The notes below the pieces were generated by a model that saw only the letters and a program-made list of their open reading frames with translations, was not told where the DNA came from and searched no databases. Below, in pieces: positions 56,055-64,000 of a stretch of 64,000 nucleotides of DNA. The position numbers were made by a program, and so were the translations under genes. The stretch is from a virus. Location: positions 1 to 64,000 of the IMG/VR virus record IMGVR_UViG_3300033149_007571. One strand, given 5' to 3'. Within the stretch, counting starts at the first letter, position 1; every line of letters starts with the position of its first letter.

Positions 56055-56356
56055 TGCCTTTTCTCAGCTACGAGCGGTTGCTGCTAGCTGGTGGTGGGGT
56101 GGTTCATACAGGAGCCGCCTTAACGTTTCCTAGCCCCTGCCAACGGGTGATGATCCAAGCAGATGGCGGAGACATCCGATACACATTGGATGGAAGCAAT
56201 CCGAATGGGGTGCCAGGACGTGGAATGATTCTCTATAATGGAGAAGCTCCAGTGTGGTTTGAACGGGAAGATTTGGTTAATTTTCGGTTTTGTCGTTCAG
56301 TACCAGCAACCGCGACGTATTTGAACGTTCATTACTATGCTCCGAGGGATGTGTGA
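56054..56356 (+). CDS. Small beta-barrel decoration-like protein
   Basis: A 100-residue beta protein with RVMIQADGGDIRYTLDGSNP and GRGMILYNGEAPVWFEREDL. This layout is common in small virion decoration or carbohydrate-interacting proteins of phages. Start and stop both overlap neighbours. Structural role inferred from context. Confidence 0.6.
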   Translation: MPFLSYERLLLAGGGVVHTGAALTFPSPCQRVMIQADGGDIRYTLDGSNPNGVPGRGMILYNGEAPVWFEREDLVNFRFCRSVPATATYLNVHYYAPRDV

Positions 56357-58428
56357 TGTCTGATCAATCAATCCATGACGAACTATTGGCTCTCGTTCGA
56401 TCTCGTGGTCAAACAAAGTTCAATCGTGGCATTTTGACTGCCGATCGATACGTGAAGACAATTCAAGATGCGATCGGAGTTCAATCTTGCTATCGACATA
56501 TGTGTCGAACGGATGGAGGGGGTTGGGCATCGTTTGATGATGTAATGAAGAAAGCAGCAGGAACGTTGACTTTCAATGATCCTGATATGATTGTTTTGAA
56601 AAAGAGGGAAGAGGTTCGACTGCCCTCGAAAATAGAACGGCCGAAAAACACTTTGATGGTGTTTCGCCATGTTCTTACAACCAGTAAGAAGGATCGGGAT
56701 GGTGATATCCTTCGGACGAAGGGAGCCAAAGTTGATCCGAAGATGTTGCTATTGTTCCAACACGTTCATACAATGCCCATTGGAAAGATGTTAGCGGTTG
56801 CTTCTCACACGAAAGATGAGTTGCAGCTTTATTCTTGCATCGTAGATATGAATGAGTTGAGTCATGACTGTGCTGTGATGATCGACAACGATATGGGTCG
56901 ATTTTCGCACGGTTTCCGGGCATTGGACTTCTTGGAGATCAAGGCGAGAGATCGGGAAGGGGTGGGTGGATTTGATGTCAAGTCGTTCGAGATCCTTGAG
57001 GAATCGCTCGTGTCGGTTCCTGCTAACCCCGATTCACAGACGCAGGAAGTCATCTTGTCATTAGTTGAGGGGGGTAAACTGACGAGCGGGTTGTTGAAAG
57101 ACTATGGAGCAAGCATACGGAACCAGCGCCCCATGTCAGTACCAGTTAACTTAGATGTCAAATTGCTAGTCAACGGTCAGGAGGTGAAAGGCAATGAGAA
57201 CAAGTCCAGAGACGAAGAGAGAATCGGAGAAAACGGCTACGCCAGCACACCAAAAGAAGCCAATGATGTATTCGACGAAGAGCAAACAGGGGGAGAAGAA
57301 GCAGTTGAAGACAAGGAAGTAGTATTGGGAGAGAAGTATGGATTGGTGAGCAATCTGGACGACTCTTGGGAGGACATCGCTAGCCGTTTGGGTGATAAGG
57401 TACGGACGTTTCTGCTGGGGGCGGGTGTGCCTTTAGGGGATCGTGATTGGACTCTTATCATCGGCACTTATTCAGATCGTGTTGTAATAGCAATCGATAG
57501 ACAAGGAACTTACGAGTATTGGCAAATCAATTGGAGGATGGAGGAAGGCGATCCTCAACTCCAAGGAGAGCCAAAGCAAGTAGACGTCGTCGTTTCATCA
57601 GAGGTTATCGAAAAAATGAAGGCCATCCGGGGCCAGACCAGTTATCAAGTAGAAGGACAAAAGCCTTACCCGAATGAGCATGCTATTCGTCTCAACGATC
57701 CAGATAAGTACAAGCGAATCCGTCGTCAGAATGATAAGTTTGGTCCAGGTATTCATGCCATTTTCGGTGTGACCGAGGATGGCAAAACTGAATTGCAATC
57801 TATCCGCTTCTCGGTAGATAAGTTTACAGCAGACGAAGCCCGAGAATGGTTGGAAGAGCATGATTACAAAACGAGCGGTTTTGAACCGGCGAAAGCCAAA
57901 CCGAAGGAACAGGCTAAGAAGGAAGGCAAACAGCTTATCGACGACGATGTGTCGGGTGGCTTTGAGGCTACCCCTCCAAAGTTTGATAACGATGAGGAAG
58001 TGAAGAAGATGGTCTGTCCCGAATGCGATTATGTCGGTTTAGGAAAAGGAGGCAAGTGTCCTGAGTGCGGTGCCAAGCTCATTCCGAGGAAGGATTATAC
58101 AATGGAAAAGCTCGGGCGTGTGTTGAGCAAAGCGAATGAAGCTAAAATCCAGGATGCTATTGAAGACTTGGCTGAAATAAGTAAAATGGACATACCACGG
58201 AGTTGCAAAGCTCTTGTGGCATCCGCGCGTAGAAAGCTAACCGATGTGCTTGCATCTTTGGGAACCGAGCAGAGGGTCGAGAAAACTTCTGTAAGAGAAG
58301 CAATGGCCATTGTTCTTGCCAAGGGTGGACGCAACGAGATTCTAGTGTTGAGGACGCTATTGGATGTACTGGAGGCTTGTCAAAAGCAAGATGATGTTGT
58401 CAAACAGTACGAAAGTTTGTTGACGTAA
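56356..58428 (+). CDS. Prohead protease with large C-terminal extension
   Basis: A 690-residue protein. After an N-terminal part, residues about 90-260 hold an HK97-type prohead protease: VFRHVLTTSKKDRDGDILRT, LLLFQHVHTMPIGKML (catalytic His region), DMGRFSHGFRAL (Ser), and EILEESLVSVPANPDSQTQ. The C-terminal part has YPNEHAIRLNDPDKYKRIRR, a domain seen in phage proteases, then KQLIDDDVSGGFEATPPKFD, which echoes the major capsid sequence KQLIDDVNSGGFEAAPIVFD, and a zinc ribbon (CPECDYVGLGKGGKCPECG). HK97-type proteases are usually about 200 residues, so this is enlarged. It matures the capsid. Confidence 0.85.
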   Translation: MSDQSIHDELLALVRSRGQTKFNRGILTADRYVKTIQDAIGVQSCYRHMCRTDGGGWASFDDVMKKAAGTLTFNDPDMIVLKKREEVRLPSKIERPKNTLMVFRHVLTTSKKDRDGDILRTKGAKVDPKMLLLFQHVHTMPIGKMLAVASHTKDELQLYSCIVDMNELSHDCAVMIDNDMGRFSHGFRALDFLEIKARDREGVGGFDVKSFEILEESLVSVPANPDSQTQEVILSLVEGGKLTSGLLKDYGASIRNQRPMSVPVNLDVKLLVNGQEVKGNENKSRDEERIGENGYASTPKEANDVFDEEQTGGEEAVEDKEVVLGEKYGLVSNLDDSWEDIASRLGDKVRTFLLGAGVPLGDRDWTLIIGTYSDRVVIAIDRQGTYEYWQINWRMEEGDPQLQGEPKQVDVVVSSEVIEKMKAIRGQTSYQVEGQKPYPNEHAIRLNDPDKYKRIRRQNDKFGPGIHAIFGVTEDGKTELQSIRFSVDKFTADEAREWLEEHDYKTSGFEPAKAKPKEQAKKEGKQLIDDDVSGGFEATPPKFDNDEEVKKMVCPECDYVGLGKGGKCPECGAKLIPRKDYTMEKLGRVLSKANEAKIQDAIEDLAEISKMDIPRSCKALVASARRKLTDVLASLGTEQRVEKTSVREAMAIVLAKGGRNEILVLRTLLDVLEACQKQDDVVKQYESLLT

Positions 58429-58459
58429 TAGAAAATCCTCCTATGTAGGAGAGAATCGA

Positions 58460-60064
58460 ATGTTTGAGTTGACGAAGGCTTTACGGGATTGGCTTATAGC
58501 TAATCAAGACATCTCAGAGGATTCCTCTGAGGAAGAGTTCCGTATGGAGGCCGGAATGGCGTTGGTAGATGGATCGCTTACAAGAGAGAAATTCATTGAG
58601 CTAACGACTCCTCCGAAGGCAACGGAAGCTAATGAATTCAGTAAGAAGCTGGATGTAATGACTGCCAGCCTTGACAGCTTGGCTAAGGTTTTGACTGGGA
58701 AGAAAGAGGGGTTGGAGACTGAGAAGAAAGTTGATCTTGGCAATGGAAACAAGGATGAGGAGTTGGAGGATATGTCCAGGGTCATTGCTGATCAAGGAGG
58801 GACACCAAGCGAGTCTGAAACTACCAAAGCTCGGGTGAAGACGGTTGATGAGATCTTCAATACAACCAAGTCGGCGGTTGTCTATCCTTCCTCGACGAGA
58901 GGGGGGAAGCCCCATTCGTTTGCAGGACAGCCTGTAGTGTATCAGCAAAGACCGATGGACACGCCGAGTGAATTGGACAAGGCTTGTGCAGGAGCGTGGG
59001 CCAAGCTCCACTTGGCTTTGCAGCTTCCGCAAATTTGTGGACCTCCAAATCTGATTTGGGATCGTTTGCCCGAGATCGATAAGCAACTTCTTCACTATCT
59101 CTGTGAGAAGGGAATGTGGGATGAGACGGAGAAGGACAATCAGTCTCGACCTCGGTTGGTCAAGGGTTATCGAGGAGGTATAAAGCAGTTGATCGACGAT
59201 GTAAACTCGGGTGGCTTTGAGGCCGCTCCGATTGTATTCGACGATCAGGTGATCGAGACTCCTTTGCTTTATGGCGAGTTGTATCCGCTAGTCAATGAGG
59301 TGCCTCTGCCTCGCGGACGTCGGGTAGAAGCTGTATCGATCGGAACCGTCACTGGCGGTTGGGGTGGAATTGACGCAACGAACATCGCTTTGTTTAACAC
59401 GGCAGGTTTTGTTGCTGCATTCGATACAACGATCTATCGATGGGAAGGAGCAGTGGTTATTGGGCTCGATTTCCTATCCGATACACCCATTGACTTCGGT
59501 TCAACAATTACTCGTCAGTATGGTGAAAGGTTGCTTGAGGACTTGGATGATGTTGTTGCTACAGGCAATGGCACTAACCAACCTCAAGGTATCATGAATG
59601 CTGCTGGAACTACTGCTGTTGCCTTTGGTGGGGCGACCACGCTCGGAGCCTATGAGACTTTGCTATTTGCCGTCCACAAGAGAGAACTCAAGAATCCGAC
59701 GATAGATCGGACATTTGTGTTCTGTGGAACGGAAACTAGTTACAGTCGGGCAAGAGCGTTGAATGTGACCGCAGCCGACCAGAGAAGGTTGGGAGGAGGA
59801 CACGCTGATCAAGGGGATTACCGATCCTATCGTTGGATGGGTCGTCCCTACAAGATCAATGAATCGTTAGCAAATACGCAGATTTTTGCCGCAGTGCTTG
59901 GGAGATATCGCATGTATCGGAGGAAAGGTTTTACTGTGAGGACAAGCACTGAAGGTGCGACGCTAATTCGAGCTAATGAGATCCTGATCTCTGTTACGGC
60001 TCGCTACGGCGGTCAGCTCGAGAGAGGAGCTTGTGCTGGCGTAACCACCACGGCTCCTGCGTAG
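58460..60064 (+). CDS. Major capsid protein (HK97 fold)
   Basis: A 534-residue protein. The N-terminal about 130 residues are helical and charged, a delta/scaffold domain likely removed by the protease. The main domain includes GGFEAAPIVFDDQVIETPLL, YGELYPLVNEVPLPRGRRVE, GGWGGIDATN, and the family-typical LLEDLDDVVATGNGTNQPQG. The C-terminus is RANEILISVTARYGGQLERG. It forms the icosahedral shell. ATG 58460 follows TAGGAGAGAATCGA. A terminator follows. Confidence 0.92.
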   Translation: MFELTKALRDWLIANQDISEDSSEEEFRMEAGMALVDGSLTREKFIELTTPPKATEANEFSKKLDVMTASLDSLAKVLTGKKEGLETEKKVDLGNGNKDEELEDMSRVIADQGGTPSESETTKARVKTVDEIFNTTKSAVVYPSSTRGGKPHSFAGQPVVYQQRPMDTPSELDKACAGAWAKLHLALQLPQICGPPNLIWDRLPEIDKQLLHYLCEKGMWDETEKDNQSRPRLVKGYRGGIKQLIDDVNSGGFEAAPIVFDDQVIETPLLYGELYPLVNEVPLPRGRRVEAVSIGTVTGGWGGIDATNIALFNTAGFVAAFDTTIYRWEGAVVIGLDFLSDTPIDFGSTITRQYGERLLEDLDDVVATGNGTNQPQGIMNAAGTTAVAFGGATTLGAYETLLFAVHKRELKNPTIDRTFVFCGTETSYSRARALNVTAADQRRLGGGHADQGDYRSYRWMGRPYKINESLANTQIFAAVLGRYRMYRRKGFTVRTSTEGATLIRANEILISVTARYGGQLERGACAGVTTTAPA

Positions 60065-60097
60065 CAGTTTCAAGGGTAGTTGTCTACCCCCTGGCAT

Positions 60098-60145
60098 CCC
60101 CTGTCCAATGCCTTCGGTTCTCCAGCATTGGACAGGGGTATTTAT
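60098..60145 (+). terminator. Terminator after the capsid gene
   Basis: A 14 bp perfect stem: CCCCTGTCCAATGC (60098-60111) with GCATTGGACAGGGG (60125-60138), then TATTTAT. A smaller hairpin (GGGTAG TTGT CTACCC) precedes it at about 60074. It would end or reduce the high-level capsid transcript. Confidence 0.85.
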
Positions 60146-60193
60146 CCCCTTCAATTTGGGAGAACCACAAACTAAAATGCTAGGGAGGAAAAG

Positions 60194-60820
60194 ATGAGTA
60201 CTGTAACGAAGAAGATGGCAACCTCGGTGATGCCTTTTGCTATTGAAGCAAAGACGCCAAGGAACCAAGACATTATAATCCAGTGCCTCGGTTGCAAGCG
60301 ATTGAGAGGTGCTGTGAGAGCATCAATGGAGGCATTCGATCGTCAGTGGCAGGACCAAGATGACGACGAAAGTGCAACTCGTCCAGTATCGGCAAACCTG
60401 ATCGATGGCATCGGCGAATTGCCAGGTCAGGTTCTCTATGTGGACCCCGCTGAATTGACTTGGAAAATTCGAGATCCACTATGGGGAGAGGATTCTAAAT
60501 TGGAACGGATTCGCAAGGCAATGAGGAGGGCTCTTGGTCTTGCTGTGATCGATCAGAAACTTCAAGGAATGAAGCCTGAAGATGGAACACTCGATGTAGA
60601 CACTATGAAGACTCTCTGTTTGGAGTTGTTGTCTTTTATTGAAGCTGGTGAGGCTCGAGTGGTTAAGGGGATCAAACCCTCGAAGGAGGATATCGATGAG
60701 TTGCCCGGCCGGTATCTTTTGAATTGGTCGAACCGAAACAAGTGGAGGCAGCCGAAGTATGCCGACCAGTATGATGAGTGGGAGCGGGATATGAACAAAC
60801 TCAGCCGATCAGATGGGTGA
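60194..60820 (+). CDS. Hypothetical neck-region protein
   Basis: A 208-residue protein; ATG 60194 follows AGGGAGGAAAAG. Beta N-terminus then helical (LERIRKAMRRALGLAVIDQK), with CLGC near residue 32-35. Position between capsid and tail-completion genes suggests a head-completion role. Overlaps the next start by one base (TGATG). Confidence 0.65.
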   Translation: MSTVTKKMATSVMPFAIEAKTPRNQDIIIQCLGCKRLRGAVRASMEAFDRQWQDQDDDESATRPVSANLIDGIGELPGQVLYVDPAELTWKIRDPLWGEDSKLERIRKAMRRALGLAVIDQKLQGMKPEDGTLDVDTMKTLCLELLSFIEAGEARVVKGIKPSKEDIDELPGRYLLNWSNRNKWRQPKYADQYDEWERDMNKLSRSDG

Positions 60821-61329
60821 TGGCTTTACCAACGACTTTCCCTCAACCTTCGCTTGTTGCTGGCGGGAAGATACCAACCCCGGTTGCCGAGGTGTTGGCG
60901 GCTCGCGGAAGGAGAGCTGAGGCTGCTACCCATACTGAAGTTAGGATAAAATGGTTTATCGAGGAGGTAAGCAATAAGATTGCTATGACAATGAGACAAC
61001 GGATGGACATTGTCACTCATATATTGAAGGATCGAGTGGTAAGGAACATTTCGGTGCCCGTTGTCAAAGGGACCGGTCCTCGGGGAGGTCGGGTGGCATT
61101 AGGAAGAAGTTTACCAGGCGAGTATCCTCGTGCCGATACGAAGCAATTGATGAGAACCATATTCAAAGAGGTGCGAGAAGTTGTTCCAGGAGCATATGAA
61201 GGTTATGTTGGGACACCTCTTGACTATGGTTTAATTTTGGAAACGCGAATGGGACGCAAGTTCCTTCTTGCATCACTATATGAGTCGTTTAATGACATCA
61301 AGCGCATATTGTCAGGGCCTATTGAATGA
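60820..61329 (+). CDS. HK97 gp10-like tail-completion/neck protein
   Basis: A 169-residue protein. RSLPGEYPRADTKQLMRTIF followed by EVVPGAYEGYVGTPLDYGLI and LETRMGRKFLLASLYE is the conserved gp10-like pattern (SxPGExPRxDTGxL...VGTxxxYxxxLExGTxxxxxRPF). It joins the neck to the tail. Starts inside the previous stop and overlaps the next gene by four bases. Confidence 0.8.
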   Translation: MALPTTFPQPSLVAGGKIPTPVAEVLAARGRRAEAATHTEVRIKWFIEEVSNKIAMTMRQRMDIVTHILKDRVVRNISVPVVKGTGPRGGRVALGRSLPGEYPRADTKQLMRTIFKEVREVVPGAYEGYVGTPLDYGLILETRMGRKFLLASLYESFNDIKRILSGPIE

Positions 61330-61826
61330 GTGTCGGAACTGCTGATGTGGCAAAGGCTTTGAACACCGCTTGGGATGCAAGTACATTGAATGAGACGTTC
61401 CAGGCGTTGTGGACTGATCCGACGGAGACTGAATTTCCTGTGTTGCATGAGCAGGAAGCTGGAGGAGAGCAACCGTGGCCATATTGTGTCTTCGAGATGC
61501 CAACGCCGACGACAAATGTTCGGATGTCGGGTGGTGACACTACATTGAGAGAGATACGAGATTATCCCATAAGGTTTCATATTCACACTACTAATGTGGA
61601 TGGCGATTCACGATCAGCGAAGGAGATAGCTGCATACTTGGCAGAAGAGGTTATGAAAGTCTTTGGTGGCCACCCTTCTGTAACTCCGACAGGAAATTTA
61701 TCTCTGGACAATGGTAACTTCTTAATCTCGACCTACCAAAACGATTACGCAGTCCGAGAATCTGATGACCATTACGTTTGGATTGTGTATTATATCTTCC
61801 GAATTGACGTACCTGTGGCAGCTTAA
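61326..61826 (+). CDS. Tail terminator-like protein
   Basis: A 166-residue alpha/beta protein: PWPYCVFEMPTPTTNVRMSG, REIRDYPIRFHIHTTNVDGD, AAYLAEEVMKVFGG, then YVWIVYYIFRIDVP. This strand-helix-strand layout is that of DUF3168-type tail terminators, which cap the tail tube. Position after the gp10-like gene supports this. Confidence 0.7.
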   Translation: MSVGTADVAKALNTAWDASTLNETFQALWTDPTETEFPVLHEQEAGGEQPWPYCVFEMPTPTTNVRMSGGDTTLREIRDYPIRFHIHTTNVDGDSRSAKEIAAYLAEEVMKVFGGHPSVTPTGNLSLDNGNFLISTYQNDYAVRESDDHYVWIVYYIFRIDVPVAA

Positions 61827-61841
61827 GCAGGAGAAACAATA

Positions 61842-62624
61842 ATGGCTCGTTCGATGTCATCGATGAGTGTCTCTTTCCGTATGCAGGGGACACTAACGAA
61901 TTCGTTGACCGACGGTTCTGGACCGAGTGTCCAGCAACCGAGTTTCAATTATTCAATGTCAGGTACAGTCTTGACGAGCGGGATTAATAGCAATCAATGC
62001 AACCGAGGATGGCAAAGTCGCAATCGATCATTGGGAAATGGGGCAAGCGAAACACTCGATTTGTACGATATGGCAGGGGTTGACATTGGTGCGGGCGCGG
62101 GACTAGATGGCGTCGGTCAAGCTATCGTGTTTGAGGAGATCGTTGGGATTGTTATTGTTAATGAGAATGATGTGGACGAAGATGGGGCGTTGGAGATCTC
62201 TCCTGCGGCAGCTAATGGATGGAATGCCATCGGTACTCATTCTGTTGCTAACGATGGAGCTTTGTACGGTCAGGGGGTGCTAATCAAATTCCAACCAGAT
62301 GGCCGGGGACTGGATATTGTTGATGGTGCGACTCATAAACTTACATTCACAGCCAATGGAGGAGATGTTACATATTCAATCTACTTGTTGGCACGACACG
62401 ATGATGAGGAATCGAGTTCCAGTTCGAGTTCCAGTAGTCCAAGTTCTACTAGCTCTACCAGCAGCAGCAGTGCAAGTAGTGAATCTAGTAGCTCCTCAAG
62501 TAGTGTAACGAGTAGTTCGTTCAGTTCACATTCCAGCAGTTCGTCGGGGACATCAAGCTCCAGCAGTTCGTCAGTGACATCGAGTTCCAGTTCTGAGAGC
62601 AGTTCGTCATGGTCTGCTCCGTAG
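61842..62624 (+). CDS. Tail-region protein with Ser-rich C-terminal tail
   Basis: A 260-residue protein; ATG 61842 follows AGGAGAAACAATA. The N-terminal 185 residues form a beta domain (SVSFRMQGTLTNSLTDGSGP, ...LDIVDGATHKLTFTANGG). The last about 70 residues are Ser-rich with VTSSS blocks and end SSSSWSAP, like the protein at 54946. The globular parts are not alike, so the tail is a shared module. It may be a tail-tube-associated or surface protein. Confidence 0.7.
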   Translation: MARSMSSMSVSFRMQGTLTNSLTDGSGPSVQQPSFNYSMSGTVLTSGINSNQCNRGWQSRNRSLGNGASETLDLYDMAGVDIGAGAGLDGVGQAIVFEEIVGIVIVNENDVDEDGALEISPAAANGWNAIGTHSVANDGALYGQGVLIKFQPDGRGLDIVDGATHKLTFTANGGDVTYSIYLLARHDDEESSSSSSSSSPSSTSSTSSSSASSESSSSSSSVTSSSFSSHSSSSSGTSSSSSSSVTSSSSSESSSSWSAP

Positions 62625-62655
62625 TTGACTATATCCTGAGAAAGGGAGGATAACC

Positions 62656-63084
62656 GTGAGCAGTGAAAACACTATAACAGGCAGACTTGGTGAGCATGTC
62701 GTTGGGGACACCCAAGTGGCAAGATTAACTCAGTGGCAGGTAACCAAAACATTAGCTAGTAAGACTGAATGGGGTGATTCGGATACTGCAGGATACACAG
62801 CTCGGGCGCCTGGACGAATCGACGGGACGTTTACCACGGAAGGCAAGTATGATAATTCGAGTGAAGTGTTCGATTTGTTCCAACCTGGCGATATTGTAAT
62901 CAGTGTGCTTTGGATGAACGCTTCGCTCTATTGGGACTTCCCCCGTTCACTCAATGATAACTTTCAATTGACTGTAAACATTGATAGTCAAGAAGTTATT
63001 GGATGGACGGCTGCCTGGGGAGCGGATGGTATTTTCTACTATCCTGGTCAATCTGGAGCAACACCTCGAACCCTACCGACATAG
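62656..63084 (+). CDS. Tail tube-like protein
   Basis: A 142-residue beta protein from GTG 62656, after AGAAAGGGAGGATAACC. It has GRLGEHVVGDTQVARLTQWQ, TFTTEGKYDNSSEVFDLFQ and NFQLTVNIDSQEVIGWTAAW, fitting a small tail tube or tube-like fold. It lies after the terminator gene as expected for a tail tube. Divergent; no family name is certain. Confidence 0.65.
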   Translation: MSSENTITGRLGEHVVGDTQVARLTQWQVTKTLASKTEWGDSDTAGYTARAPGRIDGTFTTEGKYDNSSEVFDLFQPGDIVISVLWMNASLYWDFPRSLNDNFQLTVNIDSQEVIGWTAAWGADGIFYYPGQSGATPRTLPT

Positions 63085-63097
63085 AAAGGTTGAAGGC

Positions 63098-63922
63098 ATG
63101 GAACCAAATTCAGCTTTGAATGGGGTTCCCATTGCATATCAAATTGCTGTCACCTACAATTGCAATGCGGCTTGCAAATGGTGTGTACAACATCTTGATG
63201 TTATTCGATGGAATCACATTGATACGAATATAACAGTCCGAGAGGTACGGACTGCTGCTCATTTTCTGAAGCTCTATGGAATACGTATTGGGAAACTACG
63301 GGTGACTGGTGGAGAACCAATGGTACACCCGAATCTGAGAGAAATATTGTTTGCTGTCAACGAAAGTTGGGCTCCGAGGACGGGTTGGTTTCGCATCTAT
63401 AGCAATGGTAAGTTGCCCATTCTTCGCGGTACTCCAGGGAGGTTTTCTGTTGTTCCACTCAATAGTGTGAAGAAGACAGCTTGTTTTACTCCCTTCAATG
63501 TTTCTCCCGCCGACTTGGGTATTGAACCCGTTTTCGGATTTGTGCGACCTTGTGTGCAACAAGTTCGTTGCGGTCGGTGGTTCGATTGTTTTGGGTTTAC
63601 TTCTTGTGGTGTAGCTGGTATTTTGGGAACAATGTTGGGCGACGATTGCTACGAACCCTTGCCTGTGTTGATGGGACGACCGAGCGTCTGTCAGCATTGC
63701 CTCTACAGTTTACCGAAGGCGCAGCGGCATTCCATCACGCGACAGGTTCACGCTGGGAAAATTCCGGAGATTACAAAAACGTTCAAGCAAGCAATTGAGC
63801 GATGGCATGACAGTCCTCCAAGACCTCGTCGGTTTTGGGAGCGTTTGCCAGAAAAGTTTGTGCCAGGGGAACTGAATGATGAAACCAAACGATCCAAATG
63901 TAATGCAGGTAGTCCGAGTTGA
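63098..63922 (+). CDS. Radical SAM enzyme
   Basis: A 274-residue protein. C22xxxC26xxC29 (NCNAACKWC) binds the catalytic [4Fe-4S], and RVTGGEPMVHPNL is the SAM-binding GGEP motif. Later Cys clusters (RPCVQQVRCGRWFDC, then CQHC) could bind a second iron-sulfur cluster, as in SPASM-like enzymes. ATG 63098 follows AGAAAGGTTGAAGGC. The substrate is unknown; placed among tail genes it may modify a virion protein or nucleoside. It shares no obvious partner gene in the window, since the next gene is cut. Confidence 0.85.
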   Translation: MEPNSALNGVPIAYQIAVTYNCNAACKWCVQHLDVIRWNHIDTNITVREVRTAAHFLKLYGIRIGKLRVTGGEPMVHPNLREILFAVNESWAPRTGWFRIYSNGKLPILRGTPGRFSVVPLNSVKKTACFTPFNVSPADLGIEPVFGFVRPCVQQVRCGRWFDCFGFTSCGVAGILGTMLGDDCYEPLPVLMGRPSVCQHCLYSLPKAQRHSITRQVHAGKIPEITKTFKQAIERWHDSPPRPRRFWERLPEKFVPGELNDETKRSKCNAGSPS

Positions 63923-64000
63923 GCATCACCTGTGGAAGACCTGTCATTGTCGAGAATGTACTGAAGAGCGAGCCCGCCGAGCAATCCCTCGAGAGCCCAC
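63876..64000 (+). CDS. Partial gene cut by the window end
   Basis: An open frame of 41 codons begins ATG ATG at 63876, about seven bases after AGGGG, overlapping the radical SAM gene by 47 bases, and runs off the window. It has WKTCHCRECTEERARRAI, a CxC..C cluster possibly binding zinc. Too short to name; real coding is likely but not certain. Confidence 0.45.
   Translation, partial: MMKPNDPNVMQVVRVEHHLWKTCHCRECTEERARRAIPREP

Overview
The window reads as one contiguous stretch of a tailed double-stranded DNA phage (or a prophage carried intact). Every gene I can support lies on the + strand, packed with 1-50 bp gaps or 4-11 bp stop/start overlaps, and in the usual early-to-late order: accessory genes, DNA metabolism, packaging, lysis and host-envelope genes, tail fibre, head and neck, tail tube. 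No integrase, excisionase, repressor, transposase, rRNA, tRNA or CRISPR array was seen. The gene at each window edge is cut, so the genome continues both ways. The likely host is a planctomycete. The clearest sign is a secreted protein at 41292-42188 ending in an SHD1-type domain, a family concentrated in that phylum; long Ser-rich tails and secreted proteins with Pro-Asp/Glu linkers fit. GC, judged by eye, is near 50 percent and higher in 3.4-5.2 kb.

Layout. 1-5.5 kb: small accessory genes, two pentapeptide-repeat paralogues, gene fragments from local duplication, a duplicated promoter-like element, and two intergenic elements whose inverted copies lie at 23.1-23.2 kb. 5.5-9.6 kb: metallopeptidase-like protein, DUF932 protein, sigma-region-2-like protein, SNF2 helicase, ribbon-helix-helix protein. 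9.6-28.8 kb: a largely self-sufficient replication and recombination set: primase, a probable structured RNA with terminator, an initiator gene with internal palindromic iterons (probable origin), DnaB-like helicase, CsrA, beta-clamp-like protein, two DNA methyltransferases, a family-4 UDG fused to a proofreading exonuclease, a separate family A polymerase, clamp loader, gp32-like ssDNA-binding protein, RecA-like recombinase, 5'-3' exonuclease, RuvC-like resolvase, and an Mre11/Rad50 pair whose Rad50 is split in two genes.

28.9-31.6 kb: terminase, closed by a terminator and followed by a sigma-70-like promoter. 31.6-36 kb: small membrane proteins, a signal-peptide protein, a papain-like protease, a secreted thioredoxin-like protein and a holin-like protein, a probable lysis or envelope module without a recognisable glycan-cutting endolysin. 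36-41.3 kb: tail fibre and connector proteins. 41.3-45.4 kb: SHD1 protein, SprT-like protein, HTH protein, HD hydrolase, MazG/DUF1599-like protein and calcineurin-like phosphoesterase. 45.5-60 kb: portal, MuF-type head protein, two further head-associated polyproteins, prohead protease and HK97-fold major capsid protein. 60-64 kb: neck and tail-terminator proteins, tail proteins and a radical SAM enzyme.

The most interesting part is 47.9-53.3 kb. Three consecutive genes carry the same short KHLPGxHDQSxHGRG-like tag next to three different catalytic-looking domains (nuclease-like, HELGH metallopeptidase, ADP-ribosyltransferase). This suggests a set of effectors built into the head and delivered with the DNA.
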